A DNA stretch of 64,000 nt from Chitinophaga pinensis (GTDB taxonomy: Bacteria; Bacteroidota; Bacteroidia; Chitinophagales; Chitinophagaceae): assembly GCF_007896845.1 (NCBI RefSeq), contig NZ_VOHS01000004.1, forward strand, positions 124,001 through 188,000. The letters are read 5' to 3'. Shown here in pieces: positions 51,989-61,456 of this stretch; positions within the stretch are counted from its first letter, which is position 1, and each line of letters opens with the position of its first letter. A program made the position numbers and the translations under genes. A model generated the notes under the pieces. It saw only the letters and a list, made by a program, of their open reading frames with translations. It was not told the DNA's origin and did no database searches.

Positions 51989-53446
51989 TTATGCATAGCG
52001 CAATGAAGCAGCTATACTGCTCTCAGCTGGCATTTTGTCTTTCTCCAGAATGAACACATCGCCATTGTGGAGAATGGTCTGGGTGATGGCGTTATTCAGC
52101 AGGCATTCGTCCTGGGGTTCTTGTACTTCGTGTATAATCACTCTGTTTTCCTTCTCATCGAAGGTACCCCATAGTTGTGCATTCTTTTCAACAAATAAGC
52201 AATCTACCTGACCATAATAGGTCGCAGGTATGACATCATCCGGAATGGATGCTGTCAATGCCCCGGTTGATCCGTTATTATATTTATCTAAAGCCTGCTC
52301 TTTCCGCTTGTCAAAAAATGGCTGCATTTTCTCTCTGGCCTGCCTGTAAATTTTTGTCGCTTTCTCATGTTCAAAATTTCCAGTAAGCGCTTCATCAGCT
52401 ACATGCTGATAGCGGGTCACCTTTCTGAAAATAGGCTGGAGATAATCGACTGCAGCCATGATTAATGGAATGTGCTTGTTATGCAGCACTTCTTTCCATA
52501 TGGTTTTATCCACTTCCTCAAGATAATTTGCGATATCAGTTTTATGATCCGGGTTCGAATTCATGCCATGATAATTCGCACCATGGCCACCGCCAGAGCT
52601 TCCTGTGCGGAACAGCTGCTGGTCGCCTTTTTCTTCAAAGTGTATAACATCGTCCATACCATCTGGCATTCCTTCCACAGGTATTTCTTTCATTCCGAAT
52701 GCATCTGCGAGGAACAGTTTTGCCTTGTGCTTACTAAATGTAAGGACATAGAACTGTTCTGTACTGCTTAATATTGGCAACAGCGGCGTCAGCATAAAGC
52801 TATGATTGCAATAGATCTGCTGTTGCATCGGCATCGGCAGGCGCAGATAACGGAATGAATTTTCTGTGATGAAGCAGGCCAGTCCTTCCTGTTGATTTTT
52901 CCAGAATAGTTCGTCTTTCAGCAGCTCATATCCGGGTTGTAAAAATTGTCTTATCTGCAGCTGCGATATCGATTTTTCTTCCAGTCTTTTTTGCGTTTGT
53001 TGCAGCATGTTTTTAAAGCAGATCAGATCCTGTTGCTCATTTACCTCCTGTCCTGATGCATGTGTCGGCATATAAAGTGTAACACAGATATTTCCCTTTT
53101 CTGCTGCCAGTTCTGCAAAAGTGTTTTTATCAGGTCTGCCTGCTATTTCAATTGCAGTAATGTTATGCTGGGGCTGATCAAACGTCTCTTCTACGGTTTT
53201 GTCAGCTGGAGCTTCCCTGAGATTTTGTTGTTGCTGTGTCGCTTTTTTAGCAGTATCTCTGTTTGGATGGCGCATATGTACACCCGGTTGCAGCTCATCT
53301 GGTCCCATGGTATATTTATCCGTCATTTCAAGGTCTGCTTCCAGCTCATCAGGGGAAATGGACCTTCTTAAACCTAATCCCTCCTTTCCATTACCGGAAG
53401 GCTTTCCTTTAATCGGCGTAAATTTTCCGTTTTGATCTTTTGGCAT
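51989..53446 (-). CDS. baeRF-type (bacterial eRF1-like) protein, family 3-like
   Basis: A 485-residue protein. The first about 95 residues are polar and probably disordered (GLRRSISPDELEADLEMTDKYTMGPDEL). From about residue 100 it resembles the bacterial archaeo-eukaryotic release factor families: an N-terminal unit with TLYMPTHASGQEVNEQQDLICFKNML, a central FYVLTFSKHKAKLFLADAFGMKEI unit and a C-terminal VDCLFVEKNAQLWGTF unit. A loop with SSGGGHGANYHG (283-294) lies where eRF1 carries GGQ. Such proteins are thought to act on stalled ribosomes or as tRNA/RNA hydrolases but are little studied. The assignment rests on this pattern, not on a search. Confidence 0.8.
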   Translation of the reverse strand: MPKDQNGKFTPIKGKPSGNGKEGLGLRRSISPDELEADLEMTDKYTMGPDELQPGVHMRHPNRDTAKKATQQQQNLREAPADKTVEETFDQPQHNITAIEIAGRPDKNTFAELAAEKGNICVTLYMPTHASGQEVNEQQDLICFKNMLQQTQKRLEEKSISQLQIRQFLQPGYELLKDELFWKNQQEGLACFITENSFRYLRLPMPMQQQIYCNHSFMLTPLLPILSSTEQFYVLTFSKHKAKLFLADAFGMKEIPVEGMPDGMDDVIHFEEKGDQQLFRTGSSGGGHGANYHGMNSNPDHKTDIANYLEEVDKTIWKEVLHNKHIPLIMAAVDYLQPIFRKVTRYQHVADEALTGNFEHEKATKIYRQAREKMQPFFDKRKEQALDKYNNGSTGALTASIPDDVIPATYYGQVDCLFVEKNAQLWGTFDEKENRVIIHEVQEPQDECLLNNAITQTILHNGDVFILEKDKMPAESSIAASLRYA

Positions 53447-53556
53447 AAAATGTAAGTTTAGATGAACAAAAACAAGCTCAGCCTGATTCTGGACTGTCTT
53501 CTGATGATATGCACACTAATATCCTGCCAAGCCTTTCCTGCTGAGGCGGAGAGTTT

Positions 53557-53588
53557 TTTGTTCAACTTGTTGTGATGCCTTATATTTA
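53557..53588 (+). promoter_or_regulatory. Promoter of the transhydrogenase operon
   Basis: TTTG (53557-53560) and TATATTTA (53581-53588, one mismatch to TAnnTTTG) are 20 nt apart, 38 nt before the pntAA start. Confidence 0.6.
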
Positions 53589-53626
53589 GAAAAACTACCG
53601 TAAATTCAGATCATAAATTCCACTAG

Positions 53627-54757
53627 ATGATTGCAGGCGTCCTTAAAGAACAGCCAGGAGAAAACAGGGTTTCTTTAGTGCCGGAGATTGTTAAGCAGTT
53701 AGAAAAGCAAGGAGTAACGGTTTGGATCGAACCGGATGCCGGAACCCGGGCATATTACCCAGATGAATCCTACATACAGGCAGGTGCCCAGATCAAACCT
53801 GCCGGAGAGATCCTGCAACAGGCAGATATTATCCTCAGCATACAGATACCTGAAGAATCTTCCTGGAAGATGATCCCGGCAGGGAAAGTATTGGCGGGCA
53901 TTTATCAGCCTTTGTACAACACGGCGCTGATGCAGCAATGGGCGGAGAAACAGCTCACCGCTTTTAGTCTCGACAGCGTACCCCGTACGACCAGAGCCCA
54001 GAGTATGGATGTACTGAGTTCTCAGGCCAATATTGCCGGTTATAAGGCCGTATTAGTCGCAGCCACCAGCTACAGCCGCTACTTCCCTATGTTTATGACT
54101 GCAGCGGGTAGTATTGCACCCGCAAAAGTGCTGATACTCGGGGCTGGCGTGGCCGGCTTACAGGCCATTGCAACGGCCAGAAGACTGGGCGCTGTTGTAG
54201 AAGTGTTTGATACACGTCCTGCTGTAAAAGAAGAAGTGATGAGTCTCGGTGCACGCTTTATAGAAGTGGAAGGCGCTGCTGATGCATCTGCCGCCGGTGG
54301 ATATGCAGTAGAACAGAGTGCAGACTATAAGCAAAGACAGCAGGAAAAGATCGCAGAAAGCATCGCGAAGGCAGATATCGTGATCACGACTGCACAGATC
54401 CCCGGTCGTAAAGCCCCCTTATTGATCCCTACAGCTATGTTGGAGAGAATGAAGCAAGGTTCAGTGATCATAGACCTGGCTGCGGCCACCGGTGGTAATA
54501 CGTCCCTTACCGAAAATAACCGGACGGTCACTCATCAGGGTGTTACGATTATTGGTGATTCTAACCTGCCCTCTTCTATGCCATCAGACGCAAGTAAACT
54601 ATACGCAAAAAATATGTACAATTTTTTGCAGCTACTGATAAAGAACGGAGACCTCGTGCTGAACTTTTCAGATGACATTGTACAAGGTGCCTGTATTACC
54701 CATAGCGGCGCTATTACCAATGAACGGCTGAAGCAGACCGAAGGTGTCAAGCTGTAA
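53627..54757 (+). CDS. pntAA: NAD(P) transhydrogenase alpha subunit, part 1
   Basis: The NAD(H)-binding domain I of the proton-translocating transhydrogenase. The 376-residue protein has the alanine-dehydrogenase-like fold with VLILGAGVAGLQAIATARRLGAVVEVFDTRP (about 169-199) and the RQD-loop region. It is the catalytic entry for NADH, transferring hydride to NADP via domain III in PntB, driven by the proton gradient. In this organism the alpha subunit is split into two genes, as in Rhodospirillum. Confidence 0.96.
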   Translation: MIAGVLKEQPGENRVSLVPEIVKQLEKQGVTVWIEPDAGTRAYYPDESYIQAGAQIKPAGEILQQADIILSIQIPEESSWKMIPAGKVLAGIYQPLYNTALMQQWAEKQLTAFSLDSVPRTTRAQSMDVLSSQANIAGYKAVLVAATSYSRYFPMFMTAAGSIAPAKVLILGAGVAGLQAIATARRLGAVVEVFDTRPAVKEEVMSLGARFIEVEGAADASAAGGYAVEQSADYKQRQQEKIAESIAKADIVITTAQIPGRKAPLLIPTAMLERMKQGSVIIDLAAATGGNTSLTENNRTVTHQGVTIIGDSNLPSSMPSDASKLYAKNMYNFLQLLIKNGDLVLNFSDDIVQGACITHSGAITNERLKQTEGVKL

Positions 54758-54792
54758 GTATCCGTTATTTCCTGACATCAATATTCCCCATC

Positions 54793-55107
54793 ATGGAAGC
54801 TGTTTTTTCTTTTTTAGAACAACATCTTGAACTGACCTACATTGTTATTCTTTCCATCTTCCTTGGCGTGGAAGTCATCTCCCGTGTACCATCCGTATTA
54901 CACACCCCATTGATGAGCGGCGCTAATGCTATCCACGGTGTTGTGATCATCGGTGCTATTATCGTGATGGGACAGGCGAGTGATGAGAATTACCTCGCGC
55001 TGATACTTGGGTTTCTCGCAGTGATACTGGGAACGATAAATGTGGTGGGTGGCTTTGTGGTGACCGACAGGATGCTCGAAATGTTTAAATCGAAAAAGAC
55101 CAAATAG
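54793..55107 (+). CDS. pntAB: NAD(P) transhydrogenase alpha subunit, part 2
   Basis: A 104-residue membrane protein forming part of domain II. Three to four hydrophobic helices (about 12-28, 42-58, 64-86) include VEVISRVPSVLHTPLMSGANAIHG, the segment conserved in this subunit. It lies 35 nt after pntAA and 20 nt before pntB and works only in that complex. Confidence 0.96.
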   Translation: MEAVFSFLEQHLELTYIVILSIFLGVEVISRVPSVLHTPLMSGANAIHGVVIIGAIIVMGQASDENYLALILGFLAVILGTINVVGGFVVTDRMLEMFKSKKTK

Positions 55108-55127
55108 TTGTATCTAATCATTGCTCT

Positions 55128-56522
55128 ATGTTATCGTTGATCTACCTGATAGGCTCTGTCACATTTATTGTCGGATTAAAGATGTTGAGTAATCCCGCTA
55201 CAGCCAGAAAAGGCAACGCAATTGCTGCGGGAGGGATGGCACTTGCTATACTCGGAACCATTTTCCTTTACAGACATAACGGACAAGGATTACACAATTA
55301 CGGCTGGATTATTACCGGTCTGGTAGTCGGTGGTGTAATCGGTCTTATTTCTGCCAGAAGAGTGAAAATGACTGCCATGCCTGAAATGGTCAGTCTGTTC
55401 AATGGAATGGGTGGTGCCTGTGCCGCATTGATTTCTGTTGTAGAGTTTGAACATATGGCGGGTACATTGGCCGATATTCCCGATGTACGGGGGCAACTGG
55501 GGATCATATTTGCCGGAATGATCATAGGAGCAGTATCATTTGCAGGATCTGTTATAGCATGGGGGAAGCTGAACGGACGTATCAGGGATATTTCTTTTCA
55601 GGGTCAACATATCCTGAATCTGTCAGTGCTGGCAGTGATTGTATTGCTGACCATATTCGTGACAGTTACATTGCCCTCCGCCACAGTAGCATTGTTTGCA
55701 TCAGTACTGGTACTGTCGCTGATCTATGGCGTGTTTTTCGTATTGCCCATCGGTGGAGCAGATATGCCGGTTGTGATTTCGCTGCTGAATTCATTTACAG
55801 GGGTCGCGGCTGCCTGTGGTGGTTTTCTGTATAATAACCCGGTTATGTTGACCGGAGGTATACTGGTAGGTTCTGCAGGTACCATCCTGACCATCCTGAT
55901 GTGTAAGGCCATGAACCGTTCTCTGAAGAATGTGCTGATCGGCGCTTTTGGTGGTGCAAAGGCAGGAGGTGTCGCGAAGGAACAGGGTGCCTATAAAGAG
56001 ATAAGCCTGTCAGATACGGCGGTAGTAATGGCATATGCGCATAAAGTGATGATTGTACCCGGGTATGGACTGGCAGTCGCGCAGGCACAACATGCCTGTC
56101 ATGAACTGGAAACGCTGCTGGAAGGAAGGGGGGTGGAAGTGAGATATGCGATCCATCCGGTAGCAGGACGTATGCCGGGCCATATGAACGTATTGTTGGC
56201 CGAAGCAGACGTACCGTATGATAAACTGCTGGAGATGGAACAGGCTAACGGACAGTTTAATACGACGGATGTGGTACTGATATTAGGCGCAAATGATGTG
56301 GTAAATCCGGCCGCAAAAAGTGATCCTTCCAGCCCGATCTATGGCATGCCAATACTGGAAGTAGAAAACGCCAGAAGCGTGATTGTCAATAAACGCAGTA
56401 TGAAACCGGGGTATGCCGGTATTGAGAATGACCTCTTTTTCCAACCCAAAACTTCGATGTTGTTTGGCGATGCCAAACAGGTACTACAGCAGCTGGTAGC
56501 AGAGATAGTGAATAGTCTATAA
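55128..56522 (+). CDS. pntB: NAD(P) transhydrogenase beta subunit
   Basis: A 464-residue protein with about nine N-terminal membrane helices forming the proton channel of domain II and a C-terminal NADP-binding domain III. The latter shows IVPGYGLAVAQAQHACHEL, the HPVAGRMPGHMNVLLAEADVPYD loop and NTTDVVLILGANDVVNP. The complex makes NADPH at the expense of proton motive force. Third gene of the operon. Confidence 0.97.
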   Translation: MLSLIYLIGSVTFIVGLKMLSNPATARKGNAIAAGGMALAILGTIFLYRHNGQGLHNYGWIITGLVVGGVIGLISARRVKMTAMPEMVSLFNGMGGACAALISVVEFEHMAGTLADIPDVRGQLGIIFAGMIIGAVSFAGSVIAWGKLNGRIRDISFQGQHILNLSVLAVIVLLTIFVTVTLPSATVALFASVLVLSLIYGVFFVLPIGGADMPVVISLLNSFTGVAAACGGFLYNNPVMLTGGILVGSAGTILTILMCKAMNRSLKNVLIGAFGGAKAGGVAKEQGAYKEISLSDTAVVMAYAHKVMIVPGYGLAVAQAQHACHELETLLEGRGVEVRYAIHPVAGRMPGHMNVLLAEADVPYDKLLEMEQANGQFNTTDVVLILGANDVVNPAAKSDPSSPIYGMPILEVENARSVIVNKRSMKPGYAGIENDLFFQPKTSMLFGDAKQVLQQLVAEIVNSL

Positions 56523-56579
56523 AAGCCCATCTGACTGCTATGCCCCGTTTTTTCAGTATTTTGCTGCAAAAATAAGGGG

Positions 56580-57974
56580 TTGGATTTCTTACCGAAAAAA
56601 TTTACAGACACACTATCAGGACTGCCAGGTATGGATTTGGCAGCCTTTTTGCGTATACATGAGGCAGGCGAAAAAATCACTTCTCTCAGGATAAATCCGA
56701 ACAAATTACAGGATGAGCAAGTAGTACAAAAGGTACTGCAATCACTGACAGAAACAAGCGTCAGCCGGGTTCCATGGTCACAGTATGGTTACTACCTGCC
56801 GGTGAGACCGTCTTTTACCTTTGATCCTTTTTTCCATGCAGGTGCTTATTACGTACAGGAAGCTTCTTCTATGTTCGTAGAACAGGTGATGCGGCATGTA
56901 TGTAATCTGGAAAGCCCATTGAAAGTATTGGATCTTTGTGCTGCTCCGGGTGGTAAATCTACCCTGCTTCAATCGCTGATCAGCGCTGACAGTGTGCTGG
57001 TATCAAATGAAGTGATCAAAAGCAGAGCGGCTCTTTTAGGCGATAATATCAGCAAATGGGGTGCTGCAAATGTGATCGTTACAAACAATGATCCACGTGA
57101 TTTTGGCAGACTGCCCGGATACTTTGATGTGATGGTGGTAGATGCTCCCTGCTCAGGTTCAGGACTTTTCAGACGTGAACCGGAAGCAGTAGAAGAGTGG
57201 TCGCCTGAAAATGTGATGTTGTGTAGTCAGCGTCAGCAGCGCATACTTGCAGACGTATGGAATACGTTAAAAGAGAACGGGATACTGATCTATGCTACCT
57301 GCTCTTATTCCCGTCAGGAAGACGAAGAGATCATGGAATGGATACAGGATAACTTTTCAGTAGAAAATATCGCGATACCTGTCAGTGAAGACTGGCACAT
57401 TGTGAAGACCACAGCAGGACCACAACAGGCAGAAGGATATCGTTTTTACCCTGACAAAGTAAAAGGAGAAGGCTTCTTTATCACCTGTTTCCGTAAGACT
57501 TCCGTTGATGAATATTCCGCTAAGAAACAGAGGGACAGCATCACAGCGGTTGCAAAGAAAGATCAGGAGAAGGTCGCACATTGGTTGAAAAATACGGACA
57601 ATCTCTTTATGATGGATCATCAGGGAGAGGTATTAATATTTCCGGAAAATATGGCGCCAGTTGTTTCTTTATTACAACAGCACTTATATTTGCGGAAAGC
57701 TGGCGTTAAAGCGGGCCAGCTGGCAGCGAAAGAACTGATTCCTGATCATCAGCTGGCAATGAGCACTATGATCAGGGATGAAATCCCACAAGTGACGTTG
57801 ACCCGTGAGCAGTCTTTACGCTATCTGAGAAAAGAAGACCCTGAGGTAACTACAGATGTGAAAGGCTGGGCGCTGATGAAGTATGAAGGGATGGCGCTCG
57901 GATGGGCGAAGATATTACCTAACCGTATCAACAATTACTATCCTAAAGAACTCCGTATTCTGAAAGAAGTGTAG
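56580..57974 (+). CDS. RNA m5C methyltransferase (NOL1/NOP2/Sun, RsmF-like)
   Basis: A 464-residue methyltransferase. An N-terminal recognition segment (about 1-75) is followed by the Rossmann methyltransferase domain with VLDLCAAPGGKSTLLQSL (about 117-134). The two catalytic cysteines lie in VVDAPCSGSGLFRREPEAVEEW and YATCSYSRQEDEEI. A C-terminal PUA-like extension (about 330-464) with GWALMKYEGMALGWAK is as in RsmF/YebU. It most likely methylates a cytosine in 16S rRNA. The start is a TTG, 57 nt after pntB, so it may be cotranscribed or separate. Confidence 0.9.
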   Translation: MDFLPKKFTDTLSGLPGMDLAAFLRIHEAGEKITSLRINPNKLQDEQVVQKVLQSLTETSVSRVPWSQYGYYLPVRPSFTFDPFFHAGAYYVQEASSMFVEQVMRHVCNLESPLKVLDLCAAPGGKSTLLQSLISADSVLVSNEVIKSRAALLGDNISKWGAANVIVTNNDPRDFGRLPGYFDVMVVDAPCSGSGLFRREPEAVEEWSPENVMLCSQRQQRILADVWNTLKENGILIYATCSYSRQEDEEIMEWIQDNFSVENIAIPVSEDWHIVKTTAGPQQAEGYRFYPDKVKGEGFFITCFRKTSVDEYSAKKQRDSITAVAKKDQEKVAHWLKNTDNLFMMDHQGEVLIFPENMAPVVSLLQQHLYLRKAGVKAGQLAAKELIPDHQLAMSTMIRDEIPQVTLTREQSLRYLRKEDPEVTTDVKGWALMKYEGMALGWAKILPNRINNYYPKELRILKEV

Positions 57975-58021
57975 GCAAAAATTTTTAATTTAGTTACCTG
58001 AAAGGTATAAACAGCGTAGTA

Positions 58022-59062
58022 ATGGTAAAAACGTTCATGACAATTGCGGGACTTGTATTATGTGTTGCCGGTGGAGTACAGGCACAGGACAGGGTCCAGG
58101 TACAGGGTGCCTCTCCCGATCTGTATGTACTGCACACTGTAAAGAAAGGAGAAACCCTTTACAGTCTGGGCAGGTCCTACAGTTTGTCTCCGAAAGAGAT
58201 TGCAAGTGAGAACAATATCTCAGCTGAACAAGGTTTGCAGCTGGGACAGTCTGTAAAGATTCCCCTAAACGGCACCAATTTTTCACAAAAAACAGATGCA
58301 GGTGGAACGCCTGTATATCATAAGGTTGAAGAAAAAGAAACACTGTATCGTCTTAGTGTAAACCATAATAAAGTATCACTGGATAACATCCGTCGCTGGA
58401 ACAATATGACCGGTGATGGTCTGCAGAAGGATGGTTTCGTGATCGTCGGTTATCTGAAAGGAACAGGTATTCCTGCTTCCGCACCGGTAGCCAGCAATCC
58501 GCCTGCTACACCTCCTCCTGCCACTCATCCGGTAAGCACACCGCCAGCTACGACGACGGCGCCAACGCCGTCAACACCAGCGCCTACAACGCCGGTAGTA
58601 ACTACCCCGGCAGCAGGCACAACGCCCGCTCCTCCGGTAACAAAACCAGATCAGCAGGCGCCACCGGAACCAGCTACTACCACGCCAACACCAGCTCCGG
58701 CTACCAATACCGGTAGTACAAAACCAGCACCGGCAGCCAGCGCAGGTTCTTCTTTCGAGCAACTGTATAACCAGCAGACGAGCAACGGTAAGAGCGTGAC
58801 CGCTGAAAAAGGTCCGGGTGGATGGTTCAAAAGCAACGCCAGCGCCGGTAAATATTACGCATTACACAATACAGCGCCAAGAGGCACCATCATCAAAGTG
58901 ACCAATCCGCTGAATGGTAAGTTTATCTACGCCAAAGTGCTGGAAGCCATTCCGCAGATTAAACAGAACGAAGGCCTGATCATTAAACTGAGCGATTCCG
59001 CACTGGAAGCACTGGGTACAAATGAAGCGAAATTCTACTGTCAGCTGAACTATGAAGAATAG
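58022..59062 (+). CDS. LysM / RlpA-like cell-wall protein with Pro/Thr-rich linker
   Basis: A 346-residue exported protein. A signal peptide (about 1-21) is followed by two LysM repeats, LHTVKKGETLYSLGRSYSLSPKEIASEN (about 37-64) and YHKVEEKETLYRLSVNHNKVSLDNIRRWN (about 98-126). Then come about 80 residues of Pro/Thr/Ala repeats and a C-terminal 80-residue domain like the RlpA double-psi beta-barrel (AGKYYALHNTAPRGTIIKVTNPLNGKFIYAKV). It should bind peptidoglycan. The C-terminal domain may be a glycan-binding or lytic relative, but the catalytic Asp/His pair of RlpA is not evident. Confidence 0.9.
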   Translation: MVKTFMTIAGLVLCVAGGVQAQDRVQVQGASPDLYVLHTVKKGETLYSLGRSYSLSPKEIASENNISAEQGLQLGQSVKIPLNGTNFSQKTDAGGTPVYHKVEEKETLYRLSVNHNKVSLDNIRRWNNMTGDGLQKDGFVIVGYLKGTGIPASAPVASNPPATPPPATHPVSTPPATTTAPTPSTPAPTTPVVTTPAAGTTPAPPVTKPDQQAPPEPATTTPTPAPATNTGSTKPAPAASAGSSFEQLYNQQTSNGKSVTAEKGPGGWFKSNASAGKYYALHNTAPRGTIIKVTNPLNGKFIYAKVLEAIPQIKQNEGLIIKLSDSALEALGTNEAKFYCQLNYEE

Positions 59063-59104
59063 TTAATCAGGAATTGATAGACAAGTCTGACTATTCTCTA
59101 AGTA

Positions 59105-59153
59105 TATAAAAGATAAAGGCGTCCGGTCATCCCGGACGCCTTTATCTTTTATA
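59105..59153. terminator. Bidirectional terminator between the LysM gene and fmt
   Basis: A perfect stem of about 22 bp around a 5-nt loop (core GGCGTCCGG and CCGGACGCC) with A/T arms on both sides. Confidence 0.94.
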
Positions 59154-59219
59154 ATAGCTGATCTGATTATTCAATCTCTATTGCTTATCCGCGCTCACTC
59201 TTCGCTGCATTCCTGATTC

Positions 59220-60167
59220 CTAATTGACTTTATAACCTCTTAAGAAAGCCTCTACATCCATCCGCTTTTTCCCTTCCATCTGTATTTCCTGTAGTGAGAG
59301 ATAGCCATCTGTTGCAGCTATTTTCAGATAGGTTTTGTTATCACTGATCGCTTCTCCCGGTGCAACAGTCGGTTGTGTATGTTCTCTGGTAGCCTTGAAT
59401 ATCTTCACACTCTTTCCGGCAAGCATTGTCCATGCAGTAGGATAGGGGCTCATACCGCGTACCAGATTGTAGATCTGTTCAACCGGCTGTTCCCATTTTA
59501 TCTGACAATCTTCTTTAAAGATCTTAGGGGCATGTTTGATCTCCTCTGCTTTGATATGCGCCTGTGGCGTACCAGTAGCTGTACCGGAAGCCAGTGCCTG
59601 TACTGTTTTTAACAGCAGACCAGCGCCCGTTGCCATCAGGTCGTCATGGAGTTCTCCCGCAGTTTCATCATCTCTGATTACGACGGACTGACTAAACAGG
59701 ATATCACCGGTATCGATTTCATGCTGGAGCTTGAAGGTGGTCACACCTGATTCTTTCTCTCCATTAATGATCGCCCAGTTGATAGGTGCAGCCCCTCTGT
59801 AGTTCGGCAACAGCGAAGCATGTACGTTGATAGTGCCCAAAGGTGGCATATCCCATACTACTTCCGGCAACATACGGAAGGCTACTACTACCTGCAGATC
59901 AGCTTTTAAGTCCCTTAATGCTGCCAGGAAGTCCGGATTCTTCAGTTTCTCCGGTTGTAATACCGGAATGTTTTTGGATACTGCATATTGTTTGACAGCA
60001 CTTTGCTGTAATTGTAAGCCTCTTCCGGCAGGTTTATCGGGTGCTGTGATGACAGTCACTACATTATAACCATTTTGGACAAGGATGTCGAGTGAAGCCA
60101 CTGCGAAATCAGGGGTGCCCATAAAAATGATCCTTATATTTTGTTGGTCCTTTAACTCACTCTGCAT
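59220..60167 (-). CDS. fmt: Methionyl-tRNA formyltransferase
   Basis: Fmt formylates initiator Met-tRNA. The 315-residue protein has IIFMGTPDFAVASLDIL, the catalytic-region HASLLPNYRGAAPINWAIINGE (about 115-136) with Asn, His and a later Asp in the DTGDIL motif, and the C-terminal tRNA-binding fold. The gene starts inside the last codons of the DUF1343 gene (11-nt overlap), so the two are cotranscribed though their functions are unrelated. Confidence 0.96.
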   Translation of the reverse strand: MQSELKDQQNIRIIFMGTPDFAVASLDILVQNGYNVVTVITAPDKPAGRGLQLQQSAVKQYAVSKNIPVLQPEKLKNPDFLAALRDLKADLQVVVAFRMLPEVVWDMPPLGTINVHASLLPNYRGAAPINWAIINGEKESGVTTFKLQHEIDTGDILFSQSVVIRDDETAGELHDDLMATGAGLLLKTVQALASGTATGTPQAHIKAEEIKHAPKIFKEDCQIKWEQPVEQIYNLVRGMSPYPTAWTMLAGKSVKIFKATREHTQPTVAPGEAISDNKTYLKIAATDGYLSLQEIQMEGKKRMDVEAFLRGYKVN

Positions 60168-61350
60168 ATAATAAGTATTTCTTCCTGATGGTTTTAAATT
60201 GTGTCAATGCAGGTTCCCATGTTTCGCGTATGTCCGCTTCACTGAGTCCCTGTTTTATCTGCCGTTGCAAGGTAGTGTTGCCGGCAAGTTTATTGAAAAA
60301 TGGTGTAAAGAAATTTTCCTTCTCCGGATACAGATCATATGCCTGTAATAACCATTTCAGCTGAAGTTTGTTGTCCATCTCAGCCCTTACTGCTTCCGGT
60401 GTGCCTGTGAGATTATACCCATAGCAGGTCACATTTTTCAGCGGAGGCTCTTTAGCGCCTGATGTACTACGGGGGGTGAATTTGTACAGATCCTTTGGAA
60501 AGGACGGATGGCCGAATACCTGAAAGGGAAGATCTGTGCCCCGTCCCAGACTAAGCACTGTGCCTTCAAACAGACAGGTGGAAGGGTAGAGGTAGATCGC
60601 TGCCATATTGGGCAGGTTAGGCGACGGTTTTACAGGTAACTGATAGAAGGTATGATCATCGTAGCCCTTGCATGGAATGACGGTCAGTTTGCATTCCACG
60701 CCGTTTTTGAGCCATTTTTCTCCATTGAGCATATATGCATATTCTCCTACGGTCATACCGTGTACAATGGGAATGGGTTGCATGCCTACAAAAGAGCGCA
60801 GGCTGGTATCTTCCAGTATGGGCCCGTCTACATAATGTCCATTAGGGTTGGGCCTGTCCAGTACAATGAGCGGTTTATTATTCTCAGCAGCAGATTCCAT
60901 GAATTCCTGCAGTGAGGAGATATAGGTATAAAAGCGCGTACCTACATCCTGGATGTCGAAAAGCAGTATGTCAACATCCTGAAGGTCGGCGGCATCTGCC
61001 TTACGGTGTTTGCCATATAAAGATACGATGGTCAGTCCGGTGCTGGCGTCTGTACTATTACCCACTTTTTCGCCCGCATCTGCATTACCTCTGAATCCAT
61101 GTTCCGGACTGAATATCTTCTGTATATGCACATGCAATTTCAGCAATGAATCAACGAGGTGCGTATGGCCTATCATAGCAGTCTGATTCACCAGTAATGC
61201 AACTCTTTTGCCGCTTAACAGAGGCAGGTATCCTTCTGTTCTGTCAGCGCCGGTAAGGACCTGCCCCTGACTGGCTGCTGTAAATATCAGGCAATAAAAA
61301 AGCGTAATGAAGACCTTATACATGCCGTAAAAATAGTTTAAATCACGCAA
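60157..61350 (-). CDS. DUF1343 protein, NamZ-like exo-beta-N-acetylmuramidase
   Basis: A 397-residue exported protein of the DUF1343 family, for which Bacillus NamZ was shown to release MurNAc from the ends of muropeptide chains. A signal peptide is present (FITLFYCLIFTAASQGQ). Diagnostic segments are LLVNQTAMIGHTHLVDSLLK, IFSPEHGFRGNADAGEKVG, LLFDIQDVGTRFYTYISSLQEFM and LDRPNPNGHYVDGP. It would free MurNAc in the periplasm for import and processing by the kinase/MurQ pair near the left end of the window. It is the first gene of the fmt transcript. Confidence 0.92.
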   Translation of the reverse strand: MRDLNYFYGMYKVFITLFYCLIFTAASQGQVLTGADRTEGYLPLLSGKRVALLVNQTAMIGHTHLVDSLLKLHVHIQKIFSPEHGFRGNADAGEKVGNSTDASTGLTIVSLYGKHRKADAADLQDVDILLFDIQDVGTRFYTYISSLQEFMESAAENNKPLIVLDRPNPNGHYVDGPILEDTSLRSFVGMQPIPIVHGMTVGEYAYMLNGEKWLKNGVECKLTVIPCKGYDDHTFYQLPVKPSPNLPNMAAIYLYPSTCLFEGTVLSLGRGTDLPFQVFGHPSFPKDLYKFTPRSTSGAKEPPLKNVTCYGYNLTGTPEAVRAEMDNKLQLKWLLQAYDLYPEKENFFTPFFNKLAGNTTLQRQIKQGLSEADIRETWEPALTQFKTIRKKYLLYAE

Positions 61351-61456
61351 GATATTAAGGATTGGTAGTTTAGTGGAATAATGTTAAATTGAATATCTAA
61401 TTACTAATTTCTTTACCTTGCGGTAATTATCCAATAACACTTTTAATTAAATTATT

